This document shows, piece by piece, positions 1-11,800 of a stretch of DNA of 64,000 nucleotides (position 1 is its first letter; the number at the start of each line of letters is the position of its first letter). The stretch is from Adiantum capillus-veneris (taxonomy: Eukaryota; Streptophyta; Polypodiopsida; Polypodiales; Pteridaceae): NCBI GenBank assembly GCA_014529385.2, contig CM043957.1, positions 69,348,503-69,412,502 of the forward strand, in the 5' to 3' direction. A program made the translations under genes and the position numbers. Below the pieces are notes generated by a model. The model was not told the DNA's origin. It ran no database searches and saw only the letters and a program-made list of their open reading frames with translations.

Positions 1-1022
1 TCTTTAGTGGTCACATAAGAGGTAAAACACTCCTTATTTGGAGACACATGAAGTGATGCCCCTGAGTCTATAATCCAGTCACTCAGTGCATTTCCATCAG
101 ATGTTGTAAGAAGAGCTGAGTCCATTGTATTCTTCAAGAAGTAGATGTCTCCTGACACTAGACTGTCATCCTCTACAACAGTGTTTGTCACATTTATTTC
201 TTGAATCTTCACTGAGGACTTGTTCTTCTCACCATGGTCTTCAGCTTTGTCTTTGCCTTTTTCTGCTTTCCATTCTCTGCAGTCTCTTTTCATGTGACCC
301 TTCTTGCCACAATGGTAGCATTCTATGTCACTCTTGCCTTTAGCACTGCGGGACTTGCTACGAGACTGATTCCTCTTTCCACCTTTGTACTTTTCTTTGG
401 TCCTTCCCCTGACAACTAAGGCTGTTCCTTTGCCTTTGTCCATTGTCTTTCTATTGGTTTCTTCAGTAAACAGACTTCCTTCTACACCTGCTATGTTCAA
501 ACCATCTGGAGGTGCAGAATTACTCAAAGCTGTGCGAAAAGTGTCCCAACTTTTCGGCAATGTGATCAACAGGAACATAGCTCTAACTGGTTCATCAAAC
601 TTGACACCTTGAGCTGACAACTGACTATAGATTGTGTTGAATTCATTCAGATGATTGGACATAGGTGTCCCTTCTTTCATCTTCAAGTCAACAAGCTTCT
701 TAAGCCAGTATACCTGTGAAGCTGCACTCTGCTTCTCATAAAGATCACTCAGCTTTAACCATGCTTGATAAGCCGACATCTCGTCTGCTACATTGAAGTA
801 AACGCTTTCTTCCAAAGTCAGCATAATGGTAGAAAGTGCCAATTCATCCATTTCGCTCCATTCATCTTCATCCATATCTTCTGGTTTTATCCCCTTGAGC
901 TTTATAGGTTTTATCTGCTTCTTTTGTACCAACACGTGCCAAATCTGCTTCTTCCACAATGGGAAATTGGTTCCATCTAGCTTCTTGATATTGTAAAGAG
1001 CAGTGTCCTGTGATCCAGCCAT
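1..1022 (-). CDS. Copia-type LTR retrotransposon gag and start of protease (runs off the left edge)
   Basis: This frame is open from the ATG at 1022 down to base 1, so it is the N-terminal part of a Copia polyprotein. Gag packages element RNA in cytoplasmic particles, and protease cuts the polyprotein. The first residues read MAGSQDTALYNIKKLDG, followed by FPLWKKQIWHVL, typical of the Copia gag (UBN2) domain. A CCHC zinc knuckle, CYHCGKKGHMKRDC, lies at about 279-320 (minus) after a K/R-rich stretch. Near the edge the protease active-site motif WIIDSGAS is visible at about 54-77. I chose the start at 1022 because it is the first ATG downstream of the leader and PBS and opens directly into gag. 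No stop was found in the parts I translated. Integrase, RT and RNase H would lie beyond the left edge. Confidence 0.85.
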   Translation of the reverse strand, partial: MAGSQDTALYNIKKLDGTNFPLWKKQIWHVLVQKKQIKPIKLKGIKPEDMDEDEWSEMDELALSTIMLTLEESVYFNVADEMSAYQAWLKLSDLYEKQSAASQVYWLKKLVDLKMKEGTPMSNHLNEFNTIYSQLSAQGVKFDEPVRAMFLLITLPKSWDTFRTALSNSAPPDGLNIAGVEGSLFTEETNRKTMDKGKGTALVVRGRTKEKYKGGKRNQSRSKSRSAKGKSDIECYHCGKKGHMKRDCREWKAEKGKDKAEDHGEKNKSSVKIQEINVTNTVVEDDSLVSGDIYFLKNTMDSALLTTSDGNALSDWIIDSGASLHVSPNKECFTSYVTTK

Positions 1023-1503
1023 AGCTACGCTTCACAGTAGTTTACTTTCCTGGGAAAAATTCGGTAGAGTTTCCCCTGCAAAGTGACCTTTGAACCAATA
1101 TCAACCTGATAAACTAGTGGATGTTGCCTATAGTCTGTGTGTAGATGCGCCCGTGTCGTATGTGACACGCCTCCAAGAACTGTGAGCCGTCCTTCGATGT
1201 GTAGACAGCCACAAATCAACACTCTGGGAGTGTCGATATCCTCAGCACCTGCAGTCGTAGGCCGAAAACCCCAAATTTGCAGAGTCGGATCTGCACCTGC
1301 CGAGACCACGTAGTCGAAAATGGCCTGCGCAGACCTCTGTCGAAGCGGAACGGTGACCGAGATGACCTCAGAATGAAATTCTGAGCACACCAAGCCCTAC
1401 AGCCTTCCCACAAGATTTGGGGCCGTGTCTTTGCCTGTCGAATTTCACTCCAATCTGAGCTGGTGACTCTAGCCTCCTGCAGTGCTGCCCCGAGCCTCGA
1501 TCT
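1023..1503 (-). other. Untranslated leader of the Copia element
   Basis: This 481-base stretch lies between the primer-binding site and the gag ATG of the minus-strand Copia element. I see no convincing coding sequence in it. It is the expected 5' leader, where packaging signals normally lie. Confidence 0.5.
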
Positions 1504-1517
1504 GAGCTCTGATACCA
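1504..1517 (-). other. Primer-binding site (initiator Met tRNA) of the Copia element
   Basis: The minus strand reads TGGTATCAGAGCTC, complementary to the 3' end of plant initiator-Met tRNA. It starts two bases inside the LTR end. It primes minus-strand DNA synthesis and fixes the element's orientation. Confidence 0.85.
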
Positions 1518-1519
1518 GT

Positions 1520-1711
1520 TGAAGGAGTACGAGCGGAAGTGCGACCCGAGAGAGAGTGCGAGAAGAAGAGCATGACGATATGGTGAACTTGCTCTACTGT
1601 AATGTGTAGAGCATAGTGAGTTCTTATTAGGTTTTTACAAAAGAATATGTGTACATACCTGACGGCTCGCCCACTTACCTGGGCAACCACATTGGGCTTT
1701 ATACCCCAACA
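1520..1711 (-). repeat. 5' LTR of the Copia element (about 192 bp)
   Basis: On the minus strand this begins TGTTGGGGTATAAAGCCC and ends CTCCTTCA next to the PBS, giving the standard TG...CA ends. TATAAA close to the start is a likely core promoter element. The neighbouring Helitron frame is broken exactly at 1711/1712, which supports this boundary. The flanking GATAG (1712-1716) should recur at the other end of the element, outside this window. Confidence 0.75.
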
Positions 1712-4205
1712 GATAGTGTGACCTGGACGTGTTCTCCGGTGAGAGCAGCTGGGATTCATTTCTGAAGGTGATGCTCTTTAGCAACATGTTGTAAAAGAAA
1801 GCCTTCGGATGATGCCTTGGGTGAAAGTCTATGAAATGGACCAATCGGTGTTGCCGCTGCAATGATTGGCCGTAGGTATTCTCCTCTGAAATAATTTTTT
1901 TCCTTTCTTTTCCCTTCGTCACTATGTAATCCTTGTGGAAGTCGTAAAATGTAAGCTTCTCCAGAGTTTATGGTTGTGTGCAATACAGATCAACAGGGTG
2001 CAGCACGATATCATTGTTGTGAGAAACGATTCGTTGTCATAGTGCCGGGGGTGATGAGTCAACATATTGGACGCTATTGCTCTTTGAAATGATTGGGATT
2101 TGCAAACAATTTAATGCCACTTTTGTTGTTGATATAGGTTTCGACAGTAAAGAGACCGAGATCAGCTTCAATTTTACATTGTCAAGGCCACCTAGGCCTA
2201 AGCACTCTGCATCTTCTGAGCGGATGTTGAGATGGCCCGTTGGTTTAGTTTTGAGTGCATACTTCAAGAGGTAGTAGGACAACGATGAATTGGTGACCCG
2301 CTGTATATTCATATGTTCACCTCATAGCAAGAGCAGTGTATGGTGGTACGGTACGACATTTCTGTCTTCATGTCGGGGCTTGAAGGATTGCCATCTGTGA
2401 TTTTGTTCGTTGAAGACTGGGTTTGGATTTGGCTGCACATGAAATGGAAACCAGTGTTTACATACTCCATCTCTTTGACCGTGGTAACAACTTGTGCGGC
2501 ACTTGTGAAGTTGTTTCCTGAGTACGAGTTCTCGGAGCCGGCTTACTTCTGGCAAAACCACAGAGCCAGTTTGTGTCAGGATGTATGCAGCTATTTTAAC
2601 AGATAGTTTCTTTTTGTCTTCTTCATGCATCCACAATATGACATGAGCATGCAATGATCCTCTATTTTGGACCTCATATCTAACCAAGTGGTGTTGCACA
2701 CAGCCCAACACACCTTTTGCAAGTATATATTTTGACATAAGCATTTGAAACTTAGAGTGGAAGGTGAGGGCTCATTCGACTGGGCAATCTGTCCAAGTGA
2801 AGGAGGCATTTAACTAACGTGCAATTAGCTCAATCGTGTCAATCTCAGGCCATCTTGTGTTTGTGACCTCATCGGCAGTGAAAGTCAAGAAGAAATCAGG
2901 CATTCCCCATTCGTCCACCATTGCTATCAAGTCCTTTAGGTTCTTGCGGCGCCACGAGCAGGAGCCTGGCATGGTGGATGGGATGCTGTATCGAAGCATA
3001 TGCCTCACAGTATCTTTGTCAATTGTTGTACGATTGGCCCTCTTGTAGTTGTCAATGTCCTTTTGCAACAAGCTCGTGTATGTATTGTTAGCCAACATAA
3101 GTGCCTGCTTTAGTTGGTACATTATGAGTAGGTATTTTGACAGGGTGTACACGGAGAATAGAGTCGATGCACGTATCTTTACATATATGCTGAAGTTGCT
3201 TTTACCATCATACTCGCCTTTCCCAAAAGGGAACAGGAATGGAAACGTTGTTGTCTCTATTGTGATGTCGTTTGCAGAGCTTGATGCGGCAAGCATGCCG
3301 TTGGGCTTGAAAGTAACTGTTCTCTCACGCAATTGTTGACGGCCACAGAGCTGCAGAGAAGCAAATTCGTAAGTATCGCTAGCAGTGAATGCTCTTCTCC
3401 TGGGTCGTTCAACGATGTTTTTGATGATACCAAACATCAAACTTGTGTCAAGCTGCGCCATCAGTGCAAACGGTGCGTTGTCTTGTTGTTGTTGAATGAT
3501 CTTGCTCACACTATCTTGACTTAGTATGCAGAGGCCAAGCTTCTTATTCGGTCGTTCAGCCATCGACATGTACTTCTGGAGTACAAAATTGTTCTTGAGA
3601 TTGAATGCAAGTATGTCTGCCACTTGTGATGTAGCTAGATCTTGCTCTAAGAAGGTTGTTCTATGCTCTTTACTCCATGATAGCAGAGGGTTATCTAATA
3701 TTGAACGTCTGTCTAGTGTACCTCGTGTAATTGTTGTCATTGTTGAGATGGCATTGACAGATATGTCAATGACGCTCAGTAGCTGTATGTGAAGTTGATT
3801 TCCGTTCAATATTCTTCTTGTGTAGTCTGGAAGTAGGGGCACAAAATATATGCGACGTGCACTTGAGTTCTCACAAGTGGAGCACTGCACTTATTGTGTT
3901 TCTATTTGTGTAGGCTCTAAGCTGGATACCAATAGACTGCTAGCAAACATTGCAATCGATGTCTCGTCTGGAGCTCGAGTACAATCAAAAGAGGCGCTTC
4001 TTTGGATGAAAACTACACCACAAACAAAGCATATGCTTAAAGGTCTGAATATCACTGCAACATCTGAACTCCATCGGTATACTATATTGACAATATCAAT
4101 CCATGATTGTGAGCACGGTAGAAATCTAGCCTTCTTCTTGATTGAAGTGCGATGTCTCGCTTTCGATCTGCTGAGGTGTATCCTACGCTTTCGGTGATGG
4201 TCCAT
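1712..4205 (-). pseudogene. Helitron replicase (RepHel) N-terminal part, decayed, truncated by the Copia insertion
   Basis: Helitron Rep is an HUH-type endonuclease that starts rolling-circle transposition and is normally fused to a helicase. Recognisable blocks on the minus strand, in order: a Cys-containing N-terminus (about 4205-3850); TFPFLFPFGKGEYDG (about 3245-3205); DFFLTFTADEV with RWPEID (about 2900-2840); the HUH-like core RGSLHAHVILW (about 2663-2631); YLLKYALKTKPTGHL (about 2275-2230); and AFFYNMLLKSITFR (about 1803-1760). All blocks lie in one frame, interrupted only by stop codons at 3891-3893, 2814-2816, 2772-2774, 2322-2324, 2037-2039 and 1968-1970. No frameshift is needed. 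The helicase half is absent because a Copia element sits at 1711. The element is not functional here. Confidence 0.85.
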
Positions 4206-4986
4206 TGAAGGCTTAAGTCGGACTCAATCTAAATGATTCAATGTGATGAGAACTTTGTGATATCTACTTACTAGTCACGTCTAATCAACGAACAATTCAA
4301 GCATTTGAAACAACCATGTACCTGGTGCTGGTTTGTGCTACTGTGGGCTTTCGAGCTGGGAAGAGGCAAGCGATAGCTGATTTCTCGAATGTCCCTTGCA
4401 AAGAATAAGTACGAAGCGTTAGAAAAGTAATAGCACAATGTTGAAGGTTCTAAGAGTAATCTCATTATTTGTATGTGTTCTTTACTTCTTATGTTATAGA
4501 AAAAAAGAAAATGTGTTGGTGTCCTTGCACGAGGGAGTTTGCACAGTCCTCCCCAATTTTTATAATACGAGGGAACGTGCCATTCCCACGGCAGCATGCA
4601 ATTTTCGGTGTGTTCTTTTTACTCTGTCCTCAGCGTTCAAGACTTTAATGTGGCACTTCTTACTCACCGCACGCTGGAATATGTCGCCGTTACAAATGTA
4701 GAGGAGATGTATCCAAGTTTCTCTTGATCTGTTTGCAGTGAAACACGGTAGAGTTAGGCCATAAGTAGTTGTGCCTACATAAACGAGCTGAGTAAGGTAG
4801 TTGAAGTTGGACATACTGTTCAATTAGCCACTTGGTTTTGTTACACACAAAGCTGCTATGATTGCTACGCCGGGAATGCGCAGAGGCTTTACTGCAGAAG
4901 AAGGTCGATTCCAATATGCTGATGAGGCAAACAGTGACATTGTCGACCTTCTACTGCTAGAATGAATAGGGAGGAGCTTGGCCTAC
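4206..4986. other. Unassigned stretch between the Helitron and the PPR remnant
   Basis: No recognisable gene. Short open frames occur on both strands, but none shows a family motif. This could be non-coding Helitron flank or an unrecognisable continuation of the PPR pseudogene that begins at 4987 (minus). Confidence 0.4.
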
Positions 4987-5212
4987 AAAATCTATGATAT
5001 TGAAGAATGCTCTTGCCATGTCGACGAGGTAGGATTTTTTCATGGCTCTTTTCTTCATGCATAAAAACCCCACTAAACAGTTCATTACAAAGGGATCTCC
5101 TTCAAGACCTTCTCTAACAAGTTCAAAATGGATTTCTCACCCAATTTGGAGCAATCTCAATAGATTAAAATCTCGGATTCCACAAACTAATGTTATCGCA
5201 TCCGGACACACC
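4987..5212 (-). pseudogene. PPR gene remnant, downstream half (split by the Tat-like element)
   Basis: The minus strand reads GVCPDAITLVCGIRD, then a stop, then EIHFELVREGLEGDPFVMNC and a decayed MARAFF block. This is the repeat pattern of PLS-class pentatricopeptide repeat proteins (PDAITF... GxEIHxxIxxxGxxxDxFVxNxLV). Such proteins bind organellar RNA for editing or processing. The frame joins in phase with 17584-17772 once the Tat element and one copy of the ACACC duplication are removed. At least one TGA (after LLQIG) disrupts it and no intact start is visible, so it is a pseudogene fragment. Confidence 0.75.
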
Positions 5213-5797
5213 TGTTAACCCTCACGGCTCACGGACACCCCATCACCTACGACGGACATGTATTATGTATTTGGTAGAGTCAGGTACCGGGCTTGTCGGA
5301 CCAATAGGAAAAGGGTAAGAGTGATCGCCGATGAGAGGCGCACTCTAACTGGGACATTCAAGGGATTAGTTGGCTAAGCATGGGTGCCCAAGTGTGAATG
5401 GGGTGAGCTCATATAAAAGCCAACTAAACCTAAAATTCACTCATTCTCTCATTTGTGCAATAGAAGAGTGCTCTTGCTCCATCTCCATCTCCATCTTCTT
5501 CTTCTTCACCTCCTCGTGTGTGTGTGTATGTGTGAGAGAGGGAGAGGGAGAGTGTGTGTGCGATCGAGCATTACGAAGGCACGACGGCGGCGAAGCGGTT
5601 GACCGCGGCACGATTGCAGCTTCTTCTTCATCGCGGCGAGGAATCCTCCACGGCAGGAGCATAGAGCGATGAGTGACACACCATTGCCCTCTTTTGAGCT
5701 TGCTAGATTAGTCTTGTTGTGTGCTTGGAGCCATTTGTGGCTCGCACACGTTGTATCGGCAAGTCCCTTGCTTCGACAGTGCGGCAAGGAGCACACA
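5213..5797 (+). repeat. 5' LTR of the Tat-like element
   Basis: TG...CA ends; matches 16990-17583. CATATAAAAGCC at about 5410-5420 is a probable TATA box. A CTCCAT hexamer run at about 5478-5496 is shorter than in the 3' LTR, and a GT/GA-rich tract follows. Confidence 0.92.
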
Positions 5798-5801
5798 TTT
5801 T

Positions 5802-5819
5802 TGGCGCCGCTGTCGGGGA
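5802..5819 (+). other. Primer-binding site of the Tat-like element
   Basis: TGGCGCCGCTGTCGGGGA lies four bases after the 5' LTR. It resembles the complement of the plant tRNA-Asp 3' end, the primer common in Tat/Athila elements. Confidence 0.8.
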
Positions 5820-6552
5820 ATCGCCCTGCACTAAGCCCAAGAGGCACTTTGTGCTTCTCCTATGAGTTGTTTGTAGTAGGAAAGAAGAGGAAGAGGAAGA
5901 GGAATGAGTTGTTTTTCTGCAAGTTGTTAATTTCTGTATTGTCTGCAAGTTCTGTGATTTCTGCATAATGTTGTGTTTTCTGTTTGCACACAGTCTTTGC
6001 ACAATTAGTAGTCGTTAGCTTGTTTGTAGTGAATGAATAAGTAGGAAGGCAGTTAGCAATTTCTGCTTGCACACAGTCTGCACACAGTTTCTGTCAAGGT
6101 TTGCCTGCACACAGTCTTTGCACAGTAAGGTAGTGAGAGAGGAAGTAGGTGGACAGTTAGCTCACTGTCAGTAAGCAGTTAACAGATTAGTTAGTAGAAT
6201 AGTTAGTGGTTAGCAGCACTGTTAGTAAGTAGATAAGGTAGTGAGCTGTCTGTGAGCTGTGAGCTGTTGACTGGGAGGTTAGGTAGGTGACAATGTGTGT
6301 GGCCAAGAAAGGGTCACCAAAACCGCGCGCGGTAGTCGCCCAAAAAAAAAATAAAATTTAAAATTTAAAAAAATAATAAAAAACCAAAAATATTTAAGCG
6401 TGAGTGACTGGGGGGCTACACTAAAATTTTGATCGGGATCGGGATCATTTCCCCAAGCCCAAGCCCAAGCCCAGGCCCAGGCCTCAGTCCTATGATATAT
6501 ACTAGACTCACTCTTATATATATAGCCTACTCCCTCAAGAGGGAATCAGAGC
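5820..6552 (+). other. Leader of the Tat-like element
   Basis: No coding frame is recognised. The stretch holds repeated short words (TTTGCACACAGTC at about 5983-6120, GTTAGTAAG-like words to 6240), an A-rich run near 6340-6395, and a TATATATA stretch near 6494-6523 just before gag. Confidence 0.5.
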
Positions 6553-8748
6553 ATGTGGGGCAAGTCCTCCACTCTCCTCCCTTCTCTTCCCACTTGCACC
6601 CTTAGACCTCAGCCTCATGTAGCTCCTACACCTCCGATTATTCCAAGAGCTTACAATCCACAATGGAATTATCCAAGCTCTTATACAAGTGGAGCCATGC
6701 CATTTAATAATAACATGCCATATCAGGCACCCCCTATGCCTAGGGCCACGCCTGTAAACTTTGGACCACCGTCTGGTACACCACCATACGAAATTTGGGA
6801 CCCAAGAGCCGCGCGTATGCCAAAGCCAAGGCCAAGGCCAACTCCCATCTCACATGTGGTTCCAGGAGCACATACACCCATTATACCTGCTCAAATAGGA
6901 GATTTGGCAACATTTGCTCAAACTATCGGTCGCTCTATTGCGGAAAACATGCGTAGTGCACCTGATAGAGAGCCTAGGAGCAAGGCAGTTCAAGTAGCTA
7001 AGCTCACACAGAAATTCAGTGGAGACGGAGATGCTAGAAAGCATATGGAAGTCTTTGAACATGTGTGCGATTCCTTGGAAGAGCACAATGAGCTACATAA
7101 GTGTAAGGCTTTGAGTTTGACCCTAAGCGGAAAGGCTGGAGATTGGTATAGAACCTGAAGAGTAGAAGAGAAAACGATCTACTCTACTCTTAGGAAACTG
7201 TTCTTAAAAGAATACATACGAGAGGGAGTACTTTGGGGTGTAGCCTCTCAGCTCCAGAAAGCCCACCGAGAAGAAGGTGAATCCGTGAGAGACTTCATTA
7301 GTCGCCTAAAGAATTTGAATTCTCGATGCAATCCAAACGAGAGATTCAACAACAACCAATTGCTCGATAGATTCATTAGGGGACTACAACATGAAAGTAT
7401 CTATAATGGCCTAATCATTAGAGGTATCACTACTTGGGAAGCAGTCACCATGAATGCAATCCAATTGGAGGATAATTTAATGATTGTAGGAGAAAGAGTG
7501 TCTGCCGAGCCGAAGTCAAGTAGCTCGCAAGCATCAGGGCATGAGCCAATGAAGATAAAGCCAATCGTGAAAGAGCAAACGATATCTGAGATGACTTTGG
7601 CAGATCTCACCAAGGCCATCCAAGAAAGCCTTAGGGGTAATCGTGCTCCACAAAACACTCATATGTATCCAAGAAGGGAGCAACAATGGTGCTCAATTTG
7701 CTTGGGCCCACATACTACGAGTGAATGCCCTACTTTCAGAGTAAAGTTTAACGGGACTTGTAACGCGTGTGGTAGGTATGGCCATCAAGCGAAGGATTGC
7801 CTAATGCTTAAACACACCATGGAAAATAGACCGCTTATAGCTTGGGCAGACTCACCTCGAGTTCCTGCATTGATGCCTACCCCACCCATGGAGCAACAGT
7901 TGCCATTACAGCACATGGTCCCTAGAACCCAAAATGTGGTCCAAACCACACCGTTGCCACCTCCAGTGCTAGGACCGCAACCCCCTCATCCAAGAGTTAC
8001 ACCTATGAACCAAATAGGTTGCGAGTCATCTAGTACTTATGTAGATTGCGAAGAGGACATAGACTCTAGTATCACCTATGGAGTCGACATGCTTGAGGAG
8101 TGTCCCATGTACTATATGGAAGACCATTAGGGACAAATCAAACCGGTATATCAAGCTACTGCGCTAGCAGCAAGAGGCCAAAACATTAATAGTTTTACCA
8201 AGAGACCACCTCTTCAGTGCTACGAATGTGGTGGACCACATCGAGTAGCTGAGTGCCCCATTAGAATGCAAAAGAATGCCGCACTAATGCAAACAAGTCA
8301 AGGGAGTGCATTGGCAATGCCAATACTCACTTGTAATCATTGTGGCATAGATCATTTGATCGCACATTGTCCTAACAATCCAAACGCACCGAAAATCACA
8401 CCATTGAACATAATAGAGATTGTTGATGGGACACCACCAACTATAAACATAGCACCAATGAATGCACTCACACGGTCGATGCTCCAAAAGCAAAATTACA
8501 TCCTTGAAGAGAGAGATGCTGCATCCATTGGCCGAGTGAGAAAGAAGAAAACACGAAGAAAGAAATCCCTTAATGCTTCTAGCTCAAAACCTAGTTCAAA
8601 GACTAACATAGGGACAGGAGAGGATCCCGTGTATATGAATGACCCTAAGGATGACTCAGATTCGATAGAGACCACGGAGACCAAAACTGTTACGACGAGG
8701 ATCACGAGAGGGAATTACGACGAACACCAAAAGAGTATTCAAAGTTAA
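6553..8748 (+). pseudogene. gag of the Tat-like element, two in-frame stops
   Basis: One frame runs from ATG 6553 to TAA 8746-8748, about 731 codons, broken by TGA at 7156-7158 and TAG at 8128-8130. A Pro-rich N-terminus precedes a retrotransposon gag domain (from about 7000; GDGDARKHMEVFEHV, then LSGKAGDWYRT). Four zinc knuckles follow: CSICLGPHTTSEC, CNACGRYGHQAKDC, CYECGGPHRVAEC and CNHCGIDHLIAHC. Three of them have the spacing CX2CX3HX4C. Gag forms the particle and binds RNA. The TGA fits a TGG Trp codon changed by G to A, and the TAG fits CAG changed by C to T. Pol lies in a different frame, so gag-pol linkage would need a frameshift or internal initiation. Confidence 0.85.
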
Positions 8749-8837
8749 ACCACCCAGTTGCGAACCCCCAAGATAAGCCACGAGAGACGAAAATTGAGGA
8801 TTGCAAGAGAAAGATTGGAACCTATCCAAACCCAACA

Positions 8838-11800
8838 ATGGAAATTGAACGAGTCCAACAACTGAGGGGTGTGGTGGAAGAAACTCAACGAACATTAGAA
8901 CCTGAACCCAAACATATCCAAATGTCGGACACAGTGTTTCCCACACAAGTTCAACCTCACAAGAACTACAGGCCGTTAGCTATACCCAGTATCATTCGGG
9001 AAGAGAGTGAGGGTAGGACATCTGAAAGTGGACACACACCTTTCCTACTAGAGAGAATGTTTGGTGAGGGAATACCCGACCCCCTAGAGGAAGTGGAGAT
9101 TCCATCTTCACCATTCTCTTTTCAGGGTCCTACGTCCCACAAGATGCCATTAAATGTTGCCAAATTGATGGATTTCATGTCTTCAGAAGTTAGAACCACC
9201 ATCATGTCCAAACTATATAAAGACCCTGAGTTAGTCTCAGCTCTTCGAGCCTTCCTCAATGGAGAATTACAGGCCGAATTACCACAGTTTGCACATATGA
9301 ACAAACCTGACTCGGTAATGAATGATGAGGAACATTTAGCACCACCATCTGACCTAGCGGGACATGAATCTGTAATTGAAGTACCCGTTAACAAGTTGGG
9401 GCAATACTTTGAAGGTGATGAATCTAATGCTACTCTGCCAATCACTACTAAAGGATTAACTGTAAAGGGGGTCCTTGACGGTGGTGCGGGAGTCAACATG
9501 GTGACAAAGAGTTGTTGGGAGTCTATGGGGCGACCTCACCTTGAAGCCACAAGCGTAGTGGTAAAAATGGCTAATGGATCTATTGTTACGCCTATTGGAA
9601 TGCTAAAGGATCTCAGAATCAAGGTCTTGGGACACAAGGTAAGGCAAACTTTCATTGTTATGGATTTTTCCAAGCATCCTGTGTCATTTGAGATGATCTT
9701 AGGGCGTCCATTCATGAGGGAAGCAAAAATGGTGCATGACTGGTCCAAAAACCACGTCTACTTACAGTTCCAAGACTCTGTCATTCGAGTTGATCTTTTA
9801 AGTGGTCAAACACATCCTCTAGGAAATAAATTCATCATTGATAATCGATCAGACACAACAATTCACTCAGCTCCATTACAATATTGTTACACGTGTAACG
9901 AAGACACGGATATTGGGAAGAACTCTCCTTATATGGATATCCTACCCGGAATGGCTGAGTCAGACAATATCGATTGGGTACACCTAGCGACAACTATAGA
10001 TACATGGGGAGCTAGAGGAACAACCTGGGTAACACCAGATGGGGAAGATATACCACACATTGCACCAGTAAACATGTTAGGTGTAGCGCATGTAACATCC
10101 GATGATAAGAAAGAGGCACACCTACCTGAGAGTGAAACTGATGATTCCTCAAAGGCTTCAGGCCAATACACATCGGAAACGGAATCTCAGGAAGAAATGG
10201 ATTCAGAACCTGAGGAAACATCGAGTGAGCCAAGTATAGAAACTGAACACTCAAGGTCTAGTACGACCATCTATGGTAATTTATATGAGAGTGAAGAAGA
10301 TACAAGCGAAGACCTATCAAGCGAGTCGAGTTCAAACATTTACCAAAATCAAAACCTTAACAAGAAACAAAGGTCATATAAGAGACGACGATATCGAGAA
10401 AATGTGAGAGCTAGGATAAACAAGGAAAGATCTACTGCAGAATGGCTTAGCTATCTAGGGGCATGTGATGCTCATCGAAATCTAGTAGACAATTGGGGTG
10501 AACATCTCCAGAGTGTCATGTGGTGCAGCCCGCGACCCATTGACCTCGCTCAATTGGAGGTTACAGAGCCGAAATTGAGTCGAACTATAAGAAGACGTCA
10601 AAACCGAGAGTTAGCACAACAACAAAAGGAGGCAGAACTAAAAGAAAGGTCTCCGTCAGGACAAGAGCCTGCTGACTTACATACGGCTCCTGAACATTTT
10701 AAATCTTATACCACGGGGGAGCGAAAGGTTGTGTATGCCAAAGACCGACGAATACCTACCAATGGAAGCAGTGGAGTCTATGATGGTCCAGCGGTAGTTA
10801 AAGAGATAGAATTAGCAGAACTAGGTGAGGAGTCTAAACCAGTCTTTATTGCTCAAGACCTTACCGAAACTGAAGAGGTTGTACTTAAGGAGCTCCTCAA
10901 GGAATACAAGGATATCTTTGCTTGGACATATCATGACATGAAGGGCGTTCCACCTTTTGTGGTGCAACATACAATTCCTATGATCAACACTGCTAAACGC
11001 GTCCAGCAACGACCCTATCCAATGAATCCTAAGTACGCCAAAATTGTACAAGAGGAGATTGAAAAACTTATCCAATGTGGATTCATATACCCTATTGAGC
11101 ACCTAGAATGGGTTTCTCCAATAGTCATTGTGCCAAAAAAGAATGGGAAACTAAGAGTGTGCGTGGACCGCAAGAAAGTTAATGCAGCCACTAGGAGAGA
11201 TCATTATCCCTTGCCATATTCAGAACATGTGCTTGAAAGAGTTGCGGGCAAGGAAGCTTATAGCTTTTTAGATGGGTACTCTGGTTACAATCAAATCACA
11301 ATTGCATTAGAGGACCAAGCTAAAACTGCTTTTATCACAGAGTTTGGAGTGTTTGCATTTCGTGTTATGGCTTTTGGCTTAACAAATGCCCCTGCTACAT
11401 TCCAACGATTAATAAACATTGCGTTTAAAGAATTTCTAAGGGAGTTTTGTGAAGCTTTCCTAGACGACCTTTGTGTTTATTCTTCTTGGGAGAAGCATTT
11501 GTTATATCTACGAAAAATATTTGAAAGGTGCAGATTTTATCGCATCTCATTGAACCCTTTCAAATGCCAATTTTGGGTTAAGCATGGAGTCATTCTAGGG
11601 CATAAAGTGTCCAAGAACGGGATATCCACAGATGAGAGTAAGATTAAATCCATTGCCGATTTGCCACCACCTACGAACTATAAAGGAGTTCAAAGATTTA
11701 TGGGTCATGTTGGTTATTATCGAAGATTTATTTTAAACTTTGCCGAGATAGCGCGTCCATTGTACAAGCTTCTTATCGAGTTTCACTGGACGGAAGAATG

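Noticed and set aside
1025-1393. 122-codon minus-strand frame upstream of the Copia gag
   Set aside because: It lies in the leader between PBS and gag and shows no retrotransposon or host motif.
1504-1517. tRNA-Met gene
   Set aside because: Only the acceptor-end complement is present, at the LTR edge. It is a primer-binding site, not a tRNA. The same holds at 49930 and 63488.
3850-4197. Plus-strand 115-codon frame over the Helitron N-terminus
   Set aside because: Antisense shadow of the minus-strand replicase frame, without any motif.
5370-5968. Open frames inside the 5' LTR of the Tat-like element (also 17146-17695)
   Set aside because: They exist in both LTRs, overlap on both strands and depend on GT/CT repeats. 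They are LTR sequence, not genes.
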